In this document: positions 1-7,418 of the stretch, in pieces
Layout of the letters: every line of letters starts with the position of its first letter
Numbering within the stretch: position 1 is the first letter of the stretch
Source of the DNA: Bacillota bacterium
GTDB taxonomy: Bacteria; Bacillota; Clostridia; Lachnospirales; Lachnospiraceae
Assembly: GCA_023387635.1 (NCBI GenBank)
Contig: JAEWHU010000256.1
Location: forward strand, 1 to 23,970
DNA length: 23,970 nucleotides
Direction of reading: 5' to 3'
Translations under genes and position numbers: made by a program
Notes under the pieces: model-generated
What the model saw: only the letters and a program-made list of their open reading frames with translations
Databases searched by the model: none
Told to the model about the DNA's origin: nothing

Positions 1-512
1 GTACTAAGATTAATACTTTCTTGTCTTAAATCATCTGTTAATTTTTCTATATACAAGTTAGTATCAGCTTCAATACTAATTTCTTTTAAGTTCACCATGT
101 CAAAAGTTAATAAGTATTCTGATTTAATGTATCTTGCATAACATGCTTCTATAACGTATTGTGCAGCTTTACTATTTGGCTCAACCACAAAGACAACATG
201 TTTAATATCAAACCCGATTAATTCCTCTTCTGCGTAATCAAGTAATTCTATAAAATAACCCTGGTTACGTTCATTAGGCAAAGTATAACCTGTAATTTCT
301 ACACTATCTTCATCTATTTGTGTCATTGTAAGAACACTTACTAAATATTCATCTACATAATACAAAAAGAAACATTTCATATTTTCATAGATGTTTAAAT
401 CATTTTCTAAATACAAGGTTTTTTCCAAACCTTCATACAAAAGACATTTTGATACTAGTTCATTAATTTCCTTTTTTTGTTTCTCATCTAATATATTAAG
501 AGCCTTAACCAA
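1..512 (-). CDS. GNAT family N-acetyltransferase (partial, runs off left edge)
   Basis: The reading frame is open from position 512 to the window edge, giving about 170 residues without a stop. The start is a TTG, chosen because a GGGAGG Shine-Dalgarno (521-526) lies about 8 nt upstream and the only nearby ATGs run into stops. The visible part fits a GNAT acetyltransferase: acidic and hydrophobic strands (YYVDEYLVSVLTMTQ) are followed by an acetyl-CoA-loop-like NERNQGYFIELLDYAEEEL, resembling the R/Q-x-x-G-x-G/A signature, and then a strand ending in VVEPNSKAAQYVIEACYARY, typical of the GNAT C-terminal half. The substrate cannot be told. It follows the lipoprotein gene by 18 bp and is probably co-transcribed with it. 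The family call is moderate because the loop motif is degenerate. Confidence 0.6.
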   Translation of the reverse strand, partial: MVKALNILDEKQKKEINELVSKCLLYEGLEKTLYLENDLNIYENMKCFFLYYVDEYLVSVLTMTQIDEDSVEITGYTLPNERNQGYFIELLDYAEEELIGFDIKHVVFVVEPNSKAAQYVIEACYARYIKSEYLLTFDMVNLKEISIEADTNLYIEKLTDDLRQESINLS

Positions 513-530
513 ACTATCATCCTCCCATTT

Positions 531-1097
531 TTATTCAATTTGAATTGATAATGAATTTTTTATACCTAATAAAGTTACAACTGTTTCATCCAATCTCCAC
601 ATTTTCGTTTGTATATCACTTCTAGCATTGGAGATAGATACAAGTTTTGTAGGATAGCCTAATTTACTTGTAAGTACCTGCTCCCATTTGTCCAAATCAT
701 TAGAAGGTAAATACGTATATATACCATTTACTTTATTACTATTGTCATAAGAGATTACTGTAATCACATTCTCGCCCTCAAATACATGGGAATATTCCCG
801 TGTATAGCTTTTTGTGTCAGGAAATTGGTTATACACAGTGCTTCCTTCTCCTAATACATTTATTACCTCTTCATCTGTTTTATTAATTAAACCAGCCATG
901 GTTTCAATTTGATAATAATTATTAAACTCCCCATTATTATGGGTATCATTTTCATTCTCTACTATATTGTTATCTATACTATTTGAATTATCAATAATGT
1001 CACCCTCATTTAAATCACTACCATCTTTTTTATTACATCCAAATATAAATATACTGCAAACCATTACTAACATATAAATAAAAACCTGTTTCTTCAT
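531..1097 (-). CDS. Small secreted lipoprotein of unknown function
   Basis: This is a 188-residue protein. The start was placed at the ATG at 1097 because GGAGGTG sits just upstream; an in-frame ATG 12 codons earlier has no ribosome site. The N-terminus MKKQVFIYMLVMVCSIFIFGC is a lipoprotein signal: two lysines, a hydrophobic core and a lipobox IFG-C with the modified cysteine at residue 21. It is followed by a low-complexity Asn/Asp/Glu linker to about residue 65 and a compact domain of about 120 residues containing INKTDEEVINVLGEGS, which resembles the small repeat-like fold of some Gram-positive lipoproteins. No enzyme motif is seen. It would be anchored to the outer face of the membrane. 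The GNAT gene follows within 18 bp. Confidence 0.75.
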   Translation of the reverse strand: MKKQVFIYMLVMVCSIFIFGCNKKDGSDLNEGDIIDNSNSIDNNIVENENDTHNNGEFNNYYQIETMAGLINKTDEEVINVLGEGSTVYNQFPDTKSYTREYSHVFEGENVITVISYDNSNKVNGIYTYLPSNDLDKWEQVLTSKLGYPTKLVSISNARSDIQTKMWRLDETVVTLLGIKNSLSIQIE

Positions 1098-1205
1098 AAA
1101 TACACCTCCTAAGATTAATAAAAATAGACTCATTCTTATTATGCATCTAACTTAGAATATTTAATCGGAAACAAGTTTAGTGTGTTTGCTAAAATGATAG
1201 ACGTT

Positions 1206-1799
1206 TTATGTTAGAAAAAATCGTATTAGAATTGGAACCATGAAGGAACAGATAACTCCGTGAAATATTGATAAAACTACTACTTCTTCATTAGTATATT
1301 TAATTAACATGGGAAGAGTAGTATCTTCACTAGTCGCACCTGCTGGAGCAATGGCAGCATATACATTTAAAGTTCTCACTATAAATGGAATTGCTAAAAA
1401 AGATAAGATTTCTCTTAATAAACTACTGATAAAAGCAACGGTACCTAATGTACTGCTAGCCAAGTTAGTTATCATTACTCCAGAAAGACTATACCAACCC
1501 ATACCAGAAGCAACTGCCATTCCTTCATTTAGGGGCATACGAAGTAGAATACTAGACAAAGCTCCACCTGCTACTGAGCCAATAATAGTGCCAAAAGGGA
1601 TAATAAATATTTTAATATGATATTCCTTTACTTTAGCGAAAACCTGTTTGTTTACCCCAATACTAATTCCTACCGAAAACATAAGTATTGCAAGTATATA
1701 ATTTGAATTGTTTGTTAACATAGATATAAAAGAAGAACCACTAAAAAAATGGCCACAGGATATACCTAAAAGTAAGCTAATAATAGCGATGTAAACCAT
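1206..1799 (-). CDS. lysO: Lysine exporter LysO family, C-terminal component
   Basis: This 197-residue integral membrane protein has about six hydrophobic segments and matches the C-terminal two thirds of LysO (YbjE, DUF340), the L-lysine and thialysine exporter of E. coli. Family-like stretches are ILMFSVGISIGVNKQ, the Gly/Ser-rich GMAVASGMGWYSLSGVMIT, and SLLREILSFLAIPF. The N-terminal third is a separate 89-aa gene just upstream, 39 bp away, with its own start. AAGGAG precedes the ATG at 1799. The two pieces probably assemble into one exporter. The direction of transport and the substrate are inferred from the family only. Confidence 0.8.
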   Translation of the reverse strand: MVYIAIISLLLGISCGHFFSGSSFISMLTNNSNYILAILMFSVGISIGVNKQVFAKVKEYHIKIFIIPFGTIIGSVAGGALSSILLRMPLNEGMAVASGMGWYSLSGVMITNLASSTLGTVAFISSLLREILSFLAIPFIVRTLNVYAAIAPAGATSEDTTLPMLIKYTNEEVVVLSIFHGVICSFMVPILIRFFLT

Positions 1800-1838
1800 T
1801 TCATTTACTCCTTATTTACATGCTTTCGTATTTATGTA

Positions 1839-2108
1839 TTATTTGTCTTTATCAAAAAATTTTTGTGTAAGAACGTAAACTAACAATGCGGATAAAATCA
1901 TGGGTATTAATGCTAGGATTAAACTATCTAACCCTAGGGTTAATAATTCATGGACGAAATCCTCTCTACTACCTAAAGAAATTCCCATAGCAAATATCAA
2001 AATTGCTATGAGAATGATTTGAAGTTTTTCGTTCCATTTCTTTAGTTTTATAGGAAAGAATTTAGCGCCTATGAATACTCCTATAATTAAAATGATCAAG
2101 ATTTCCAT
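1839..2108 (-). CDS. Lysine exporter LysO family, N-terminal component
   Basis: This 89-residue protein has about three membrane segments: residues 1-16, 27-46 and 60-80. It resembles the N-terminal third of LysO. The segment ILIFAMGISLGSREDF is a near copy of ILMFSVGISIGVNKQ in the next gene, showing that both belong to the same repeat-built fold. A purine-rich GGAAGGAAGAGGG ribosome site lies before the ATG. It starts 59 bp after the pyruvate kinase stop with no strong terminator between, so it may be expressed partly by readthrough from pyk. It is complete, not a frameshift remnant: it has its own stop, the next gene has its own SD, and the gap is clean. Confidence 0.75.
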   Translation of the reverse strand: MEILIILIIGVFIGAKFFPIKLKKWNEKLQIILIAILIFAMGISLGSREDFVHELLTLGLDSLILALIPMILSALLVYVLTQKFFDKDK

Positions 2109-2167
2109 GATGCCCTCTTCCTTCCTATGTTGTTTTATTAATCTTAATGTTTAGCATTTAATTAATT

Positions 2168-3595
2168 TTAGTATTCTTCTCCAACTACATGAACTTTAAT
2201 CATGTTAGTTGTTCCAGAAACCCCCATAGGTATGCCTGCTGTAATAACTGTTAATTCACCTTTTTCTACATAACCTTTTTCAAGAAGTACATTTACAGAA
2301 TGCTCAAATAAATCAAAAGTATCTTGTTTTTCTTCAATTAAAATTGGTGTTACACCCCATGATAGGTTAAGATGTCTGCATACATGTTCATGTGTAGAAC
2401 ATGCAAATACATCACATTCTGGACGATATCTAGAAATCATCCTTGCAGTTTTACCTGATTTAGTAACAGTAACTATTTTTGCATTTAGGTCGTGTGCTGT
2501 AGTACATGTTGCATGTGATATAGCATCTGTAATATCTGGATGATCGTTACCATCTAATTGACGGAATCTCTTTTTATAATCAACATCTTGTTCTGTACGA
2601 ACCGCAATACGAACCATAGTTTTAAGAGCTTCTATCGGGTATAAACCTGCAGCAGTTTCACCTGATAACATGATTGCACTTGTACCGTCATAAATTGCAT
2701 TAGCTACGTCAGTAGTCTCTGCTCTTGTAGGACGTGGATTCTTAATCATGGAATCAAGCATTTGAGTAGCTGTAATAACTTGTTTACCTGCGTTGTAAAC
2801 TTTTTTAATAATCATTTTTTGGATTACTGGCACATCTTCATTTGGTACTTCAACACCCATATCACCACGAGCAATCATAATACCATCTGAAACTGCGATA
2901 ATTTCATCAATGTTTTCTATCCCTTGCATATTTTCAATTTTTGCAATGATGTTTGTAGTAGTACATCCATGCTCTTCTAATATTTTACGAATTTCAAGAA
3001 TATCTTCTGCACTTCTTGTGAAGGATGCTGCGATGAAATCAAATCCGTGTTTAATACCAAATATAATATCTTCTCTATCTTTCTTGCTAATAAATGGCAT
3101 TGATAGTTTAGTTCCAGGAACATTAACACCTTTACGGTTAGAAACTACACCATCATTTAGTACAGTACAGATAATGTCTGTATCTGTTATTTCATTAACT
3201 ACTAGTTCGATAAGGCCGTCATCAATTAATACAGTTGCCCCTACTTTAATATCTGTTACTAAACTTGGACAATTCATGAAAACAATAGAAGAATCACCTT
3301 CTACGTCTCTTGTAGTTAATGTAAACTTTTGTCCTTTAACAAGATTATATTTCTTATCTTCTTTAAATGTACCAATTCTTACTTCTGGTCCTTTTGTATC
3401 AAGAAGTGTAGCTACTGGCTTTCTTACTTCATTACGTATTTCAACTAATTTATTGTATCTTCCTAAATGTTCTTCATAATCAGCATGTGAAAAATTAAAT
3501 CTAGCAACATTCATACCTGCTAAAACTAATTCTTTTAATACTCCATCCTTATCTGTTGATGGTCCTAACGTACATATTATCTTGGTCTTTCTCAT
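2168..3595 (-). CDS. pyk: Pyruvate kinase
   Basis: This 475-residue protein converts phosphoenolpyruvate and ADP to pyruvate and ATP, the last step of glycolysis, in the cytoplasm. The start MRKTKIICTLGPST is canonical and has AGGAGG upstream. LLDTKGPEVRIG carries Glu71 at the position that usually marks K+-dependent enzymes (K+-independent ones have Lys). The Mg/PEP region IMIARGDMGVEVP and the signature ATQMLDSMIKNPRPTRAE followed by IMLSGETAAG are intact. The length is that of a three-domain enzyme (A, B, C), without the C-terminal PEP-utiliser-like extension that Bacillus enzymes carry. The lysO pair follows on the same strand. Confidence 0.97.
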   Translation of the reverse strand: MRKTKIICTLGPSTDKDGVLKELVLAGMNVARFNFSHADYEEHLGRYNKLVEIRNEVRKPVATLLDTKGPEVRIGTFKEDKKYNLVKGQKFTLTTRDVEGDSSIVFMNCPSLVTDIKVGATVLIDDGLIELVVNEITDTDIICTVLNDGVVSNRKGVNVPGTKLSMPFISKKDREDIIFGIKHGFDFIAASFTRSAEDILEIRKILEEHGCTTTNIIAKIENMQGIENIDEIIAVSDGIMIARGDMGVEVPNEDVPVIQKMIIKKVYNAGKQVITATQMLDSMIKNPRPTRAETTDVANAIYDGTSAIMLSGETAAGLYPIEALKTMVRIAVRTEQDVDYKKRFRQLDGNDHPDITDAISHATCTTAHDLNAKIVTVTKSGKTARMISRYRPECDVFACSTHEHVCRHLNLSWGVTPILIEEKQDTFDLFEHSVNVLLEKGYVEKGELTVITAGIPMGVSGTTNMIKVHVVGEEY

Positions 3596-3833
3596 ATAAA
3601 TCCTCCTAAGCGTTGTATACCTCTATTTTACAAATTTACACATTTATATAAATAGATCAGTTGTTGTAGTTTGAATAGAACGAAAAAATTGCTAAAACAT
3701 AAAACCACGTACTATAATACACTATTTATTCAAAGAAATCCAATAAAAAATTTAATTTAATTAATTTATTCATAAATTAGGTTGATTATTTACTTTTCCT
3801 AGTTTAAAATTAGGTAGAAAGGAGGACAAATTT
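3596..3833. other. Divergent intergenic region between pyk and the transporter block
   Basis: About 240 bp of AT-rich DNA separates pyk (minus) from the plus-strand block. It must hold the pyk promoter; no convincing -35/-10 pair was found on that strand. A candidate plus-strand promoter at its right end is listed separately. No tRNA, riboswitch fold or repeat was recognised. Confidence 0.5.
3782..3810 (+). promoter_or_regulatory. Candidate sigma-A promoter for the 30-codon ORF
   Basis: TTGATT (3782-3787) and TAAAAT (3805-3810) are separated by 17 bp. The distance to the AAGGAGG of the small ORF is short, so transcripts would have a minimal leader. Confidence 0.4.
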
Positions 3834-3926
3834 ATGCTTGGACTAAAAATAGTAAATTTTTCTAGGTTAATTGTGTGCTTATTTTGCCCTCATATGCAAA
3901 TAGAATATATGATCTCCAAGTACTAG
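3834..3926 (+). CDS. Possible 30-aa small protein or leader peptide upstream of the Na/Pi transporter
   Basis: This 31-codon frame begins with ATG at 3834, preceded by GAAAGGAGG with good spacing, one of the strongest Shine-Dalgarno sequences in the window. The peptide starts MLGLKIVNFSRLIVCLFCPH and ends in EYMISKY. It is hydrophobic in the middle and has two Cys in a CLFC pattern. No family is recognised. It ends 71 bp before the Na/Pi cotransporter start, in the same direction. It could be a small membrane peptide, a leader peptide controlling the downstream gene, or a chance frame; the ribosome site is the main support. Confidence 0.4.
   Translation: MLGLKIVNFSRLIVCLFCPHMQIEYMISKY
3884..3913 (+). 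promoter_or_regulatory. Weak candidate promoter for the Na/Pi cotransporter gene
   Basis: TTGCCC (3884-3889) and TATGAT (3908-3913) are 18 bp apart and lie inside the small ORF, 85 bp before the transporter start. The match is fair only; the gene could also be read from the promoter at 3782. Confidence 0.25.
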
Positions 3927-3997
3927 AATGGTAACCACTTTTATAAAAAGTATACAAGATTTAATTGTTTCAAATTTTAACAGGAGGTTTTCATAGA

Positions 3998-5593
3998 ATG
4001 AAGATCACAGATTTATTTACGTTGTTAGGTGGTCTTGCATTGTTTCTATACGGTATGAAACTAATGGGAGACGGCCTTGAATTAGTTGCTGGTTCAAAAT
4101 TACAGGGAATCTTGGAAAGGTTAACTACTAACAAGTTCCTTGGAATGTTGGTCGGTGTTGTTGTAACCGCTGTAATTCAAAGCTCATCTGCAACAACAGT
4201 TATGGTTGTAGGTTTTGTTAATGCAGGATTAATGAACTTAGCACAGGGTATTGGTGTTATTATGGGTGCTAATGTTGGTACAACTATAACAGGTCAATTA
4301 ATAGCCCTAGATATTGGTACTATCGCACCTGTAATTGCATTCATTGGATTAATTTTAATTTTATTCTCAAAGAAGCAAAATCTAAATTACTTAGGGCAAG
4401 TTATTATTGGACTTGGAATGCTATTTATAGGAATGAACATGATGAGTGACGCTATGAGTCCACTTCGTGATGTTCCTGCATTTAGAGACTTAATGGCTAA
4501 TTTTAGTAATCCATTCTTTGGTGTGTTCATTGGTCTAATATTTACTTGCATCATCCAGAGTTCTTCTGCATCTTTAGGTATATTACAAGCGATGGCTGGG
4601 CAAGGATTAATCGGAATTGGCGGTGCCATGTACGTAGTATTTGGTCAAAACATTGGTACTTGCATCACAGCATTTATAGCTTCTATTGGTAGCAATAAAA
4701 GCGGAAAAAGAGTTGCAGTTAGTCACATTTTATTTAATACTTTTGGTGCTATTTTCTTTATTCTTATCAGTTTTATTCTTCCATTTGAAGAATGGATGAT
4801 AGCTCTTGCACCTAATAGTACTGTAAAACAAATAGCTAATTTGCATACTATTTTTAATATTGTTACTACACTTTTATTATTACCCGCTAGCTCTATTCTT
4901 GGTAAAATTGCAATGGCCATTGTACCAGGTGAAGATAAAGTTGAGAATTCCAAAAAACTTGAGTTTTTAGATAAATGTAATTACCTAGATCTTTCAGTTT
5001 CTATTATTAATATAGAAGCAGAAGTGAATCGTATGTTACGATTTACTAGAGAAAATTTAGACTTAGCATTATCTGATTTTAATAAACCAGATAAAGATAC
5101 AATAATTAAAGTAAATGCCGGTGAAGATACCATAAACTTTTTAAATCATGAAATAAAAAAAGGTATTGTTAAAATAAATGCCCTTACTATGAACAAAGAA
5201 TCTGCAAAAAATGTTAATCGACTATTAACTTATACAAGTAACTTAGAGCGAATTGCAGATCATGCACAAAACATTGCTGAACACACTTCGAAATGTTTAG
5301 AGAGAAAATTAACATTTTCAGATGAAGGCTTAATAGAGCTTAATACAATTAAGGATACGATTAGTGAAATGTTCTCTATCGTGGCTGATAAATCTTATAG
5401 TCCCATTGAGCGCAAAGAAAAAGTTTATTTTCTAGAAGCACAAGTTGATAGGTACACGGAACAATTTAAGAAACAACATCTAGAACGAATGACAAATGGC
5501 GATTGCAAAATAGAAGCTGGTATATTATATGATGAAATACTAACTGACTTAGAGCGAATTGCTGATCATCTTATGAACCTCGCAGCAGCCTAA
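3998..5593 (+). CDS. Na+/phosphate cotransporter family protein with C-terminal PhoU-like domains
   Basis: This is a 531-residue protein. The ATG at 3998 was chosen because CAGGAGG lies 10 bp upstream; an earlier in-frame ATG (3965) lacks a ribosome site. The N-terminal ~310 residues are a polytopic NptA/NptII-type transporter built from two repeats. Each has a QSSS motif (QSSSATT 61-67, QSSSASL 187-193) followed by a Gly/Asn signature (GANVGTTITGQ 90-100, GQNIGTCITA 216-225). Residues ~330-531 are helical and PhoU-like, with the duplicated phrase L-E-R-I-A-D-H (TSNLERIADHAQNIAEH; LTDLERIADHLMNLA). It probably takes up phosphate with sodium across the cytoplasmic membrane, the PhoU part acting as a cytoplasmic regulatory domain. 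DUF1538 and double-PII genes follow in the same direction. Confidence 0.88.
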   Translation: MKITDLFTLLGGLALFLYGMKLMGDGLELVAGSKLQGILERLTTNKFLGMLVGVVVTAVIQSSSATTVMVVGFVNAGLMNLAQGIGVIMGANVGTTITGQLIALDIGTIAPVIAFIGLILILFSKKQNLNYLGQVIIGLGMLFIGMNMMSDAMSPLRDVPAFRDLMANFSNPFFGVFIGLIFTCIIQSSSASLGILQAMAGQGLIGIGGAMYVVFGQNIGTCITAFIASIGSNKSGKRVAVSHILFNTFGAIFFILISFILPFEEWMIALAPNSTVKQIANLHTIFNIVTTLLLLPASSILGKIAMAIVPGEDKVENSKKLEFLDKCNYLDLSVSIINIEAEVNRMLRFTRENLDLALSDFNKPDKDTIIKVNAGEDTINFLNHEIKKGIVKINALTMNKESAKNVNRLLTYTSNLERIADHAQNIAEHTSKCLERKLTFSDEGLIELNTIKDTISEMFSIVADKSYSPIERKEKVYFLEAQVDRYTEQFKKQHLERMTNGDCKIEAGILYDEILTDLERIADHLMNLAAA

Positions 5594-5656
5594 AACATAA
5601 ATTTGTCCATTCATACCATCACGTAACTCGTAAACTTTCGTTCAAAGGTGGTGTCC

Positions 5657-7237
5657 ATGAATAAAAATTTTGTTTTAAAAATTAAAGAATCACTCTCCTC
5701 CGTCTTACCTATTACTGGATTAGTACTATTACTCCATTTTACAATTGCTCCAATGCCTACGGGCACTCTAGTAATGTTTATAATGGGAGCCTTATTATTA
5801 ATATTTGGTATGGGACTATTTACTTTAGGTGCTGATACTTCCATGATGATCATGGGTGAAAAAATCGGATCATTTTTAACCAAATCACAAAAGCTGTGGC
5901 TTATCATACCCGTAAGTTTTCTTATGGGTATGATGATTACTATAGCAGAACCCGATCTTCAAGTACTTGCAGATCAAACACCTGGTGTACCAAATATGGT
6001 AATAATATTATGTGTTGCCATTGGTGTAGGTATTTTCTTAGTAATTTCTTTACTTAGGACATTATTCCAAATCAAATTGTCCTATATCTTAATTACTCTA
6101 TACTTTATTGTGTTTATATTAGCTTCTTTTACACCAAAAAGCTTTCTTGCTGTTGCATTTGACTCTGGCGGTGTTACAACTGGGCCAATTACTGTTCCTT
6201 TTATTATGGCACTTGGTATTGGTATGGCTAATGTACGTAGTGATAAAACTTCTAGAGAAGATAGTTTTGGTTTGGTTGCACTATGTTCAGTTGGACCAAT
6301 TCTAGCAGTTACTATATTAGGACTCTTTTATAAACCATCCGCTTCTGAAGTAACACAGGATATGGTTACAAATGTAGCTAATTTTAAAGAAATTATCCAA
6401 GTTTTTGCTAAAGCGCTTCCTATATACGCAAAAGAAGTAATGATAGCACTTTTACCAATAATCATTTTCTTTTTAATTTTTCAATCCTTTACACTTAAGT
6501 TACATAGGAAACAACTAATTAAAATAGGCATCGGTGTAATATATACTTATTTTGGCCTTGTTTTATTCTTAACTGGTGTTAATGTAGGCTTCATGCCTGC
6601 TGGGTATTTATTAGGTCAAAACCTTATTACTGGTAAGTACAATATGTTACTAATTCCTATTGGAATGATAATTGGTTTTTTAATCGTTGCAGCAGAACCT
6701 GCAGTACATGTTTTAAATGAACAAGTTGAAGACATATCAGAAGGAAGTATATCAAAACGCTCCATGTTACTTAGTTTATCCATTGGCGTTGCAATCTCTG
6801 TTGGTTTGTCTATGCTACGTATTTCCACTGGATTATCTATATGGTTTTTACTAATTCCAGGTTATGCAATAGCTATTATATTGACTTTTATTGTACCTCC
6901 AATATTTACTTCTATCGCATTTGACTCTGGTGGCGTTGCCTCAGGTCCAATGACTGCAACTTTTCTTTTACCACTTGCTATGGGTGCTTGTAATGCTATA
7001 GGCGGCGATATATTAATAGATGCATTTGGAATAGTTGCTATGGTTGCCATGACTCCATTAATAACCATACAGATACTTGGACTTGTATCTAAAATAAAAG
7101 CAAACCGTAGTATACCAATAACAAATGAAGAGTTATCTCTTAACGATGATTTTATATATTATGAGGAAATCATATCCTATCAGGATGAAACCAAAGTATA
7201 TGATACTTTAGAAGAAGATAATATAAACGATAACTAG
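5657..7237 (+). CDS. DUF1538 family membrane protein with internal duplication
   Basis: This 526-residue polytopic membrane protein has an ATG at 5657 preceded by AAAGGTGG; an upstream in-frame GTG is less well placed. It matches the DUF1538 family, whose function I do not know to be established. Two homologous halves are visible: AEPDLQVLADQ (98-108) corresponds to AEPAVHVLNEQ (346-356), and AFDSGGVTTGPIT (167-179) to AFDSGGVASGPMT (421-433). Each half ends in a helix with LGL (VTILGLFYK, IQILGLVSK). Conserved Glu, Asp and Gly residues inside membrane segments suggest a two-fold pseudo-symmetric transporter or channel. A 45-residue acidic, Tyr-rich tail (about 480-526) is probably cytoplasmic. 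The stop codon forms part of the target duplication of the MITE that follows; the PII-like gene comes next, suggesting a transporter plus PII regulator pair. Confidence 0.8.
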   Translation: MNKNFVLKIKESLSSVLPITGLVLLLHFTIAPMPTGTLVMFIMGALLLIFGMGLFTLGADTSMMIMGEKIGSFLTKSQKLWLIIPVSFLMGMMITIAEPDLQVLADQTPGVPNMVIILCVAIGVGIFLVISLLRTLFQIKLSYILITLYFIVFILASFTPKSFLAVAFDSGGVTTGPITVPFIMALGIGMANVRSDKTSREDSFGLVALCSVGPILAVTILGLFYKPSASEVTQDMVTNVANFKEIIQVFAKALPIYAKEVMIALLPIIIFFLIFQSFTLKLHRKQLIKIGIGVIYTYFGLVLFLTGVNVGFMPAGYLLGQNLITGKYNMLLIPIGMIIGFLIVAAEPAVHVLNEQVEDISEGSISKRSMLLSLSIGVAISVGLSMLRISTGLSIWFLLIPGYAIAIILTFIVPPIFTSIAFDSGGVASGPMTATFLLPLAMGACNAIGGDILIDAFGIVAMVAMTPLITIQILGLVSKIKANRSIPITNEELSLNDDFIYYEEIISYQDETKVYDTLEEDNINDN

Positions 7238-7400
7238 TTAGGTAATTGCGAAACTTCAAAATTGTCAATATTCCATATGTGATATATACAATTCCGGAGC
7301 GTAAGTTAAGCGGAATGAGCGTTGGAGCGGAGGAATTCGTATAAATCACATATGGAATTCGTATAAATAAAAAGTTTCGCAATTGCCTAACGATAACTAG
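7228..7400. repeat. 10-bp target-site duplication flanking the MITE
   Basis: CGATAACTAG occurs at 7228-7237 and again at 7391-7400, exactly abutting the two inverted ends of the element. The left copy is the last codons and stop of the DUF1538 gene; the right copy leads into the ribosome site of the PII-like gene. Confidence 0.85.
7238..7390. mobile_element. 153-bp MITE-like element with 18-bp terminal inverted repeats
   Basis: The left end TTAGGTAATTGCGAAACT (7238-7255) and the reverse complement of the right end (7373-7390) differ at one base of 18. A 10-bp direct repeat flanks it. Inside, TTCCATATGTGAT (7271-7283) is perfectly inverted at 7345-7357, and GAATTCGTATAAAT is repeated directly (7333-7346, 7355-7368), so the RNA could fold into one long hairpin. 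The centre (about 7290-7332) is purine- and GC-richer, with repeated GGAGCG. There is no coding capacity, so it would have been moved by a transposase elsewhere. A 10-bp duplication is compatible with several IS families, including IS4-like ones; the parent cannot be named from this window. Confidence 0.85.
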
Positions 7401-7418
7401 TCTATGAAAGGAGCTACT

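Noticed and set aside
1206..2108. LysO pair considered as a frameshifted pseudogene
   Set aside because: Each part has a proper start, SD and stop, and they are separated by a clean 39-bp gap rather than an overlapping frame change.
2910..3479. 189-codon ORF opposite pyruvate kinase
   Set aside because: It is the shadow of a clearly conserved gene, with no ribosome site and no family-like sequence.
2168..3595. Pyruvate kinase considered C-terminally truncated
   Set aside because: 475 residues is a normal length for three-domain enzymes; the extra domain of Bacillus enzymes is optional.
7238..7390. Inverted repeat considered as an ordinary terminator after DUF1538
   Set aside because: Its 10-bp flanking duplication, 18-bp ends and second partial copy at 23438 fit a mobile element better; there is no simple stem plus T-run, though attenuation remains possible.
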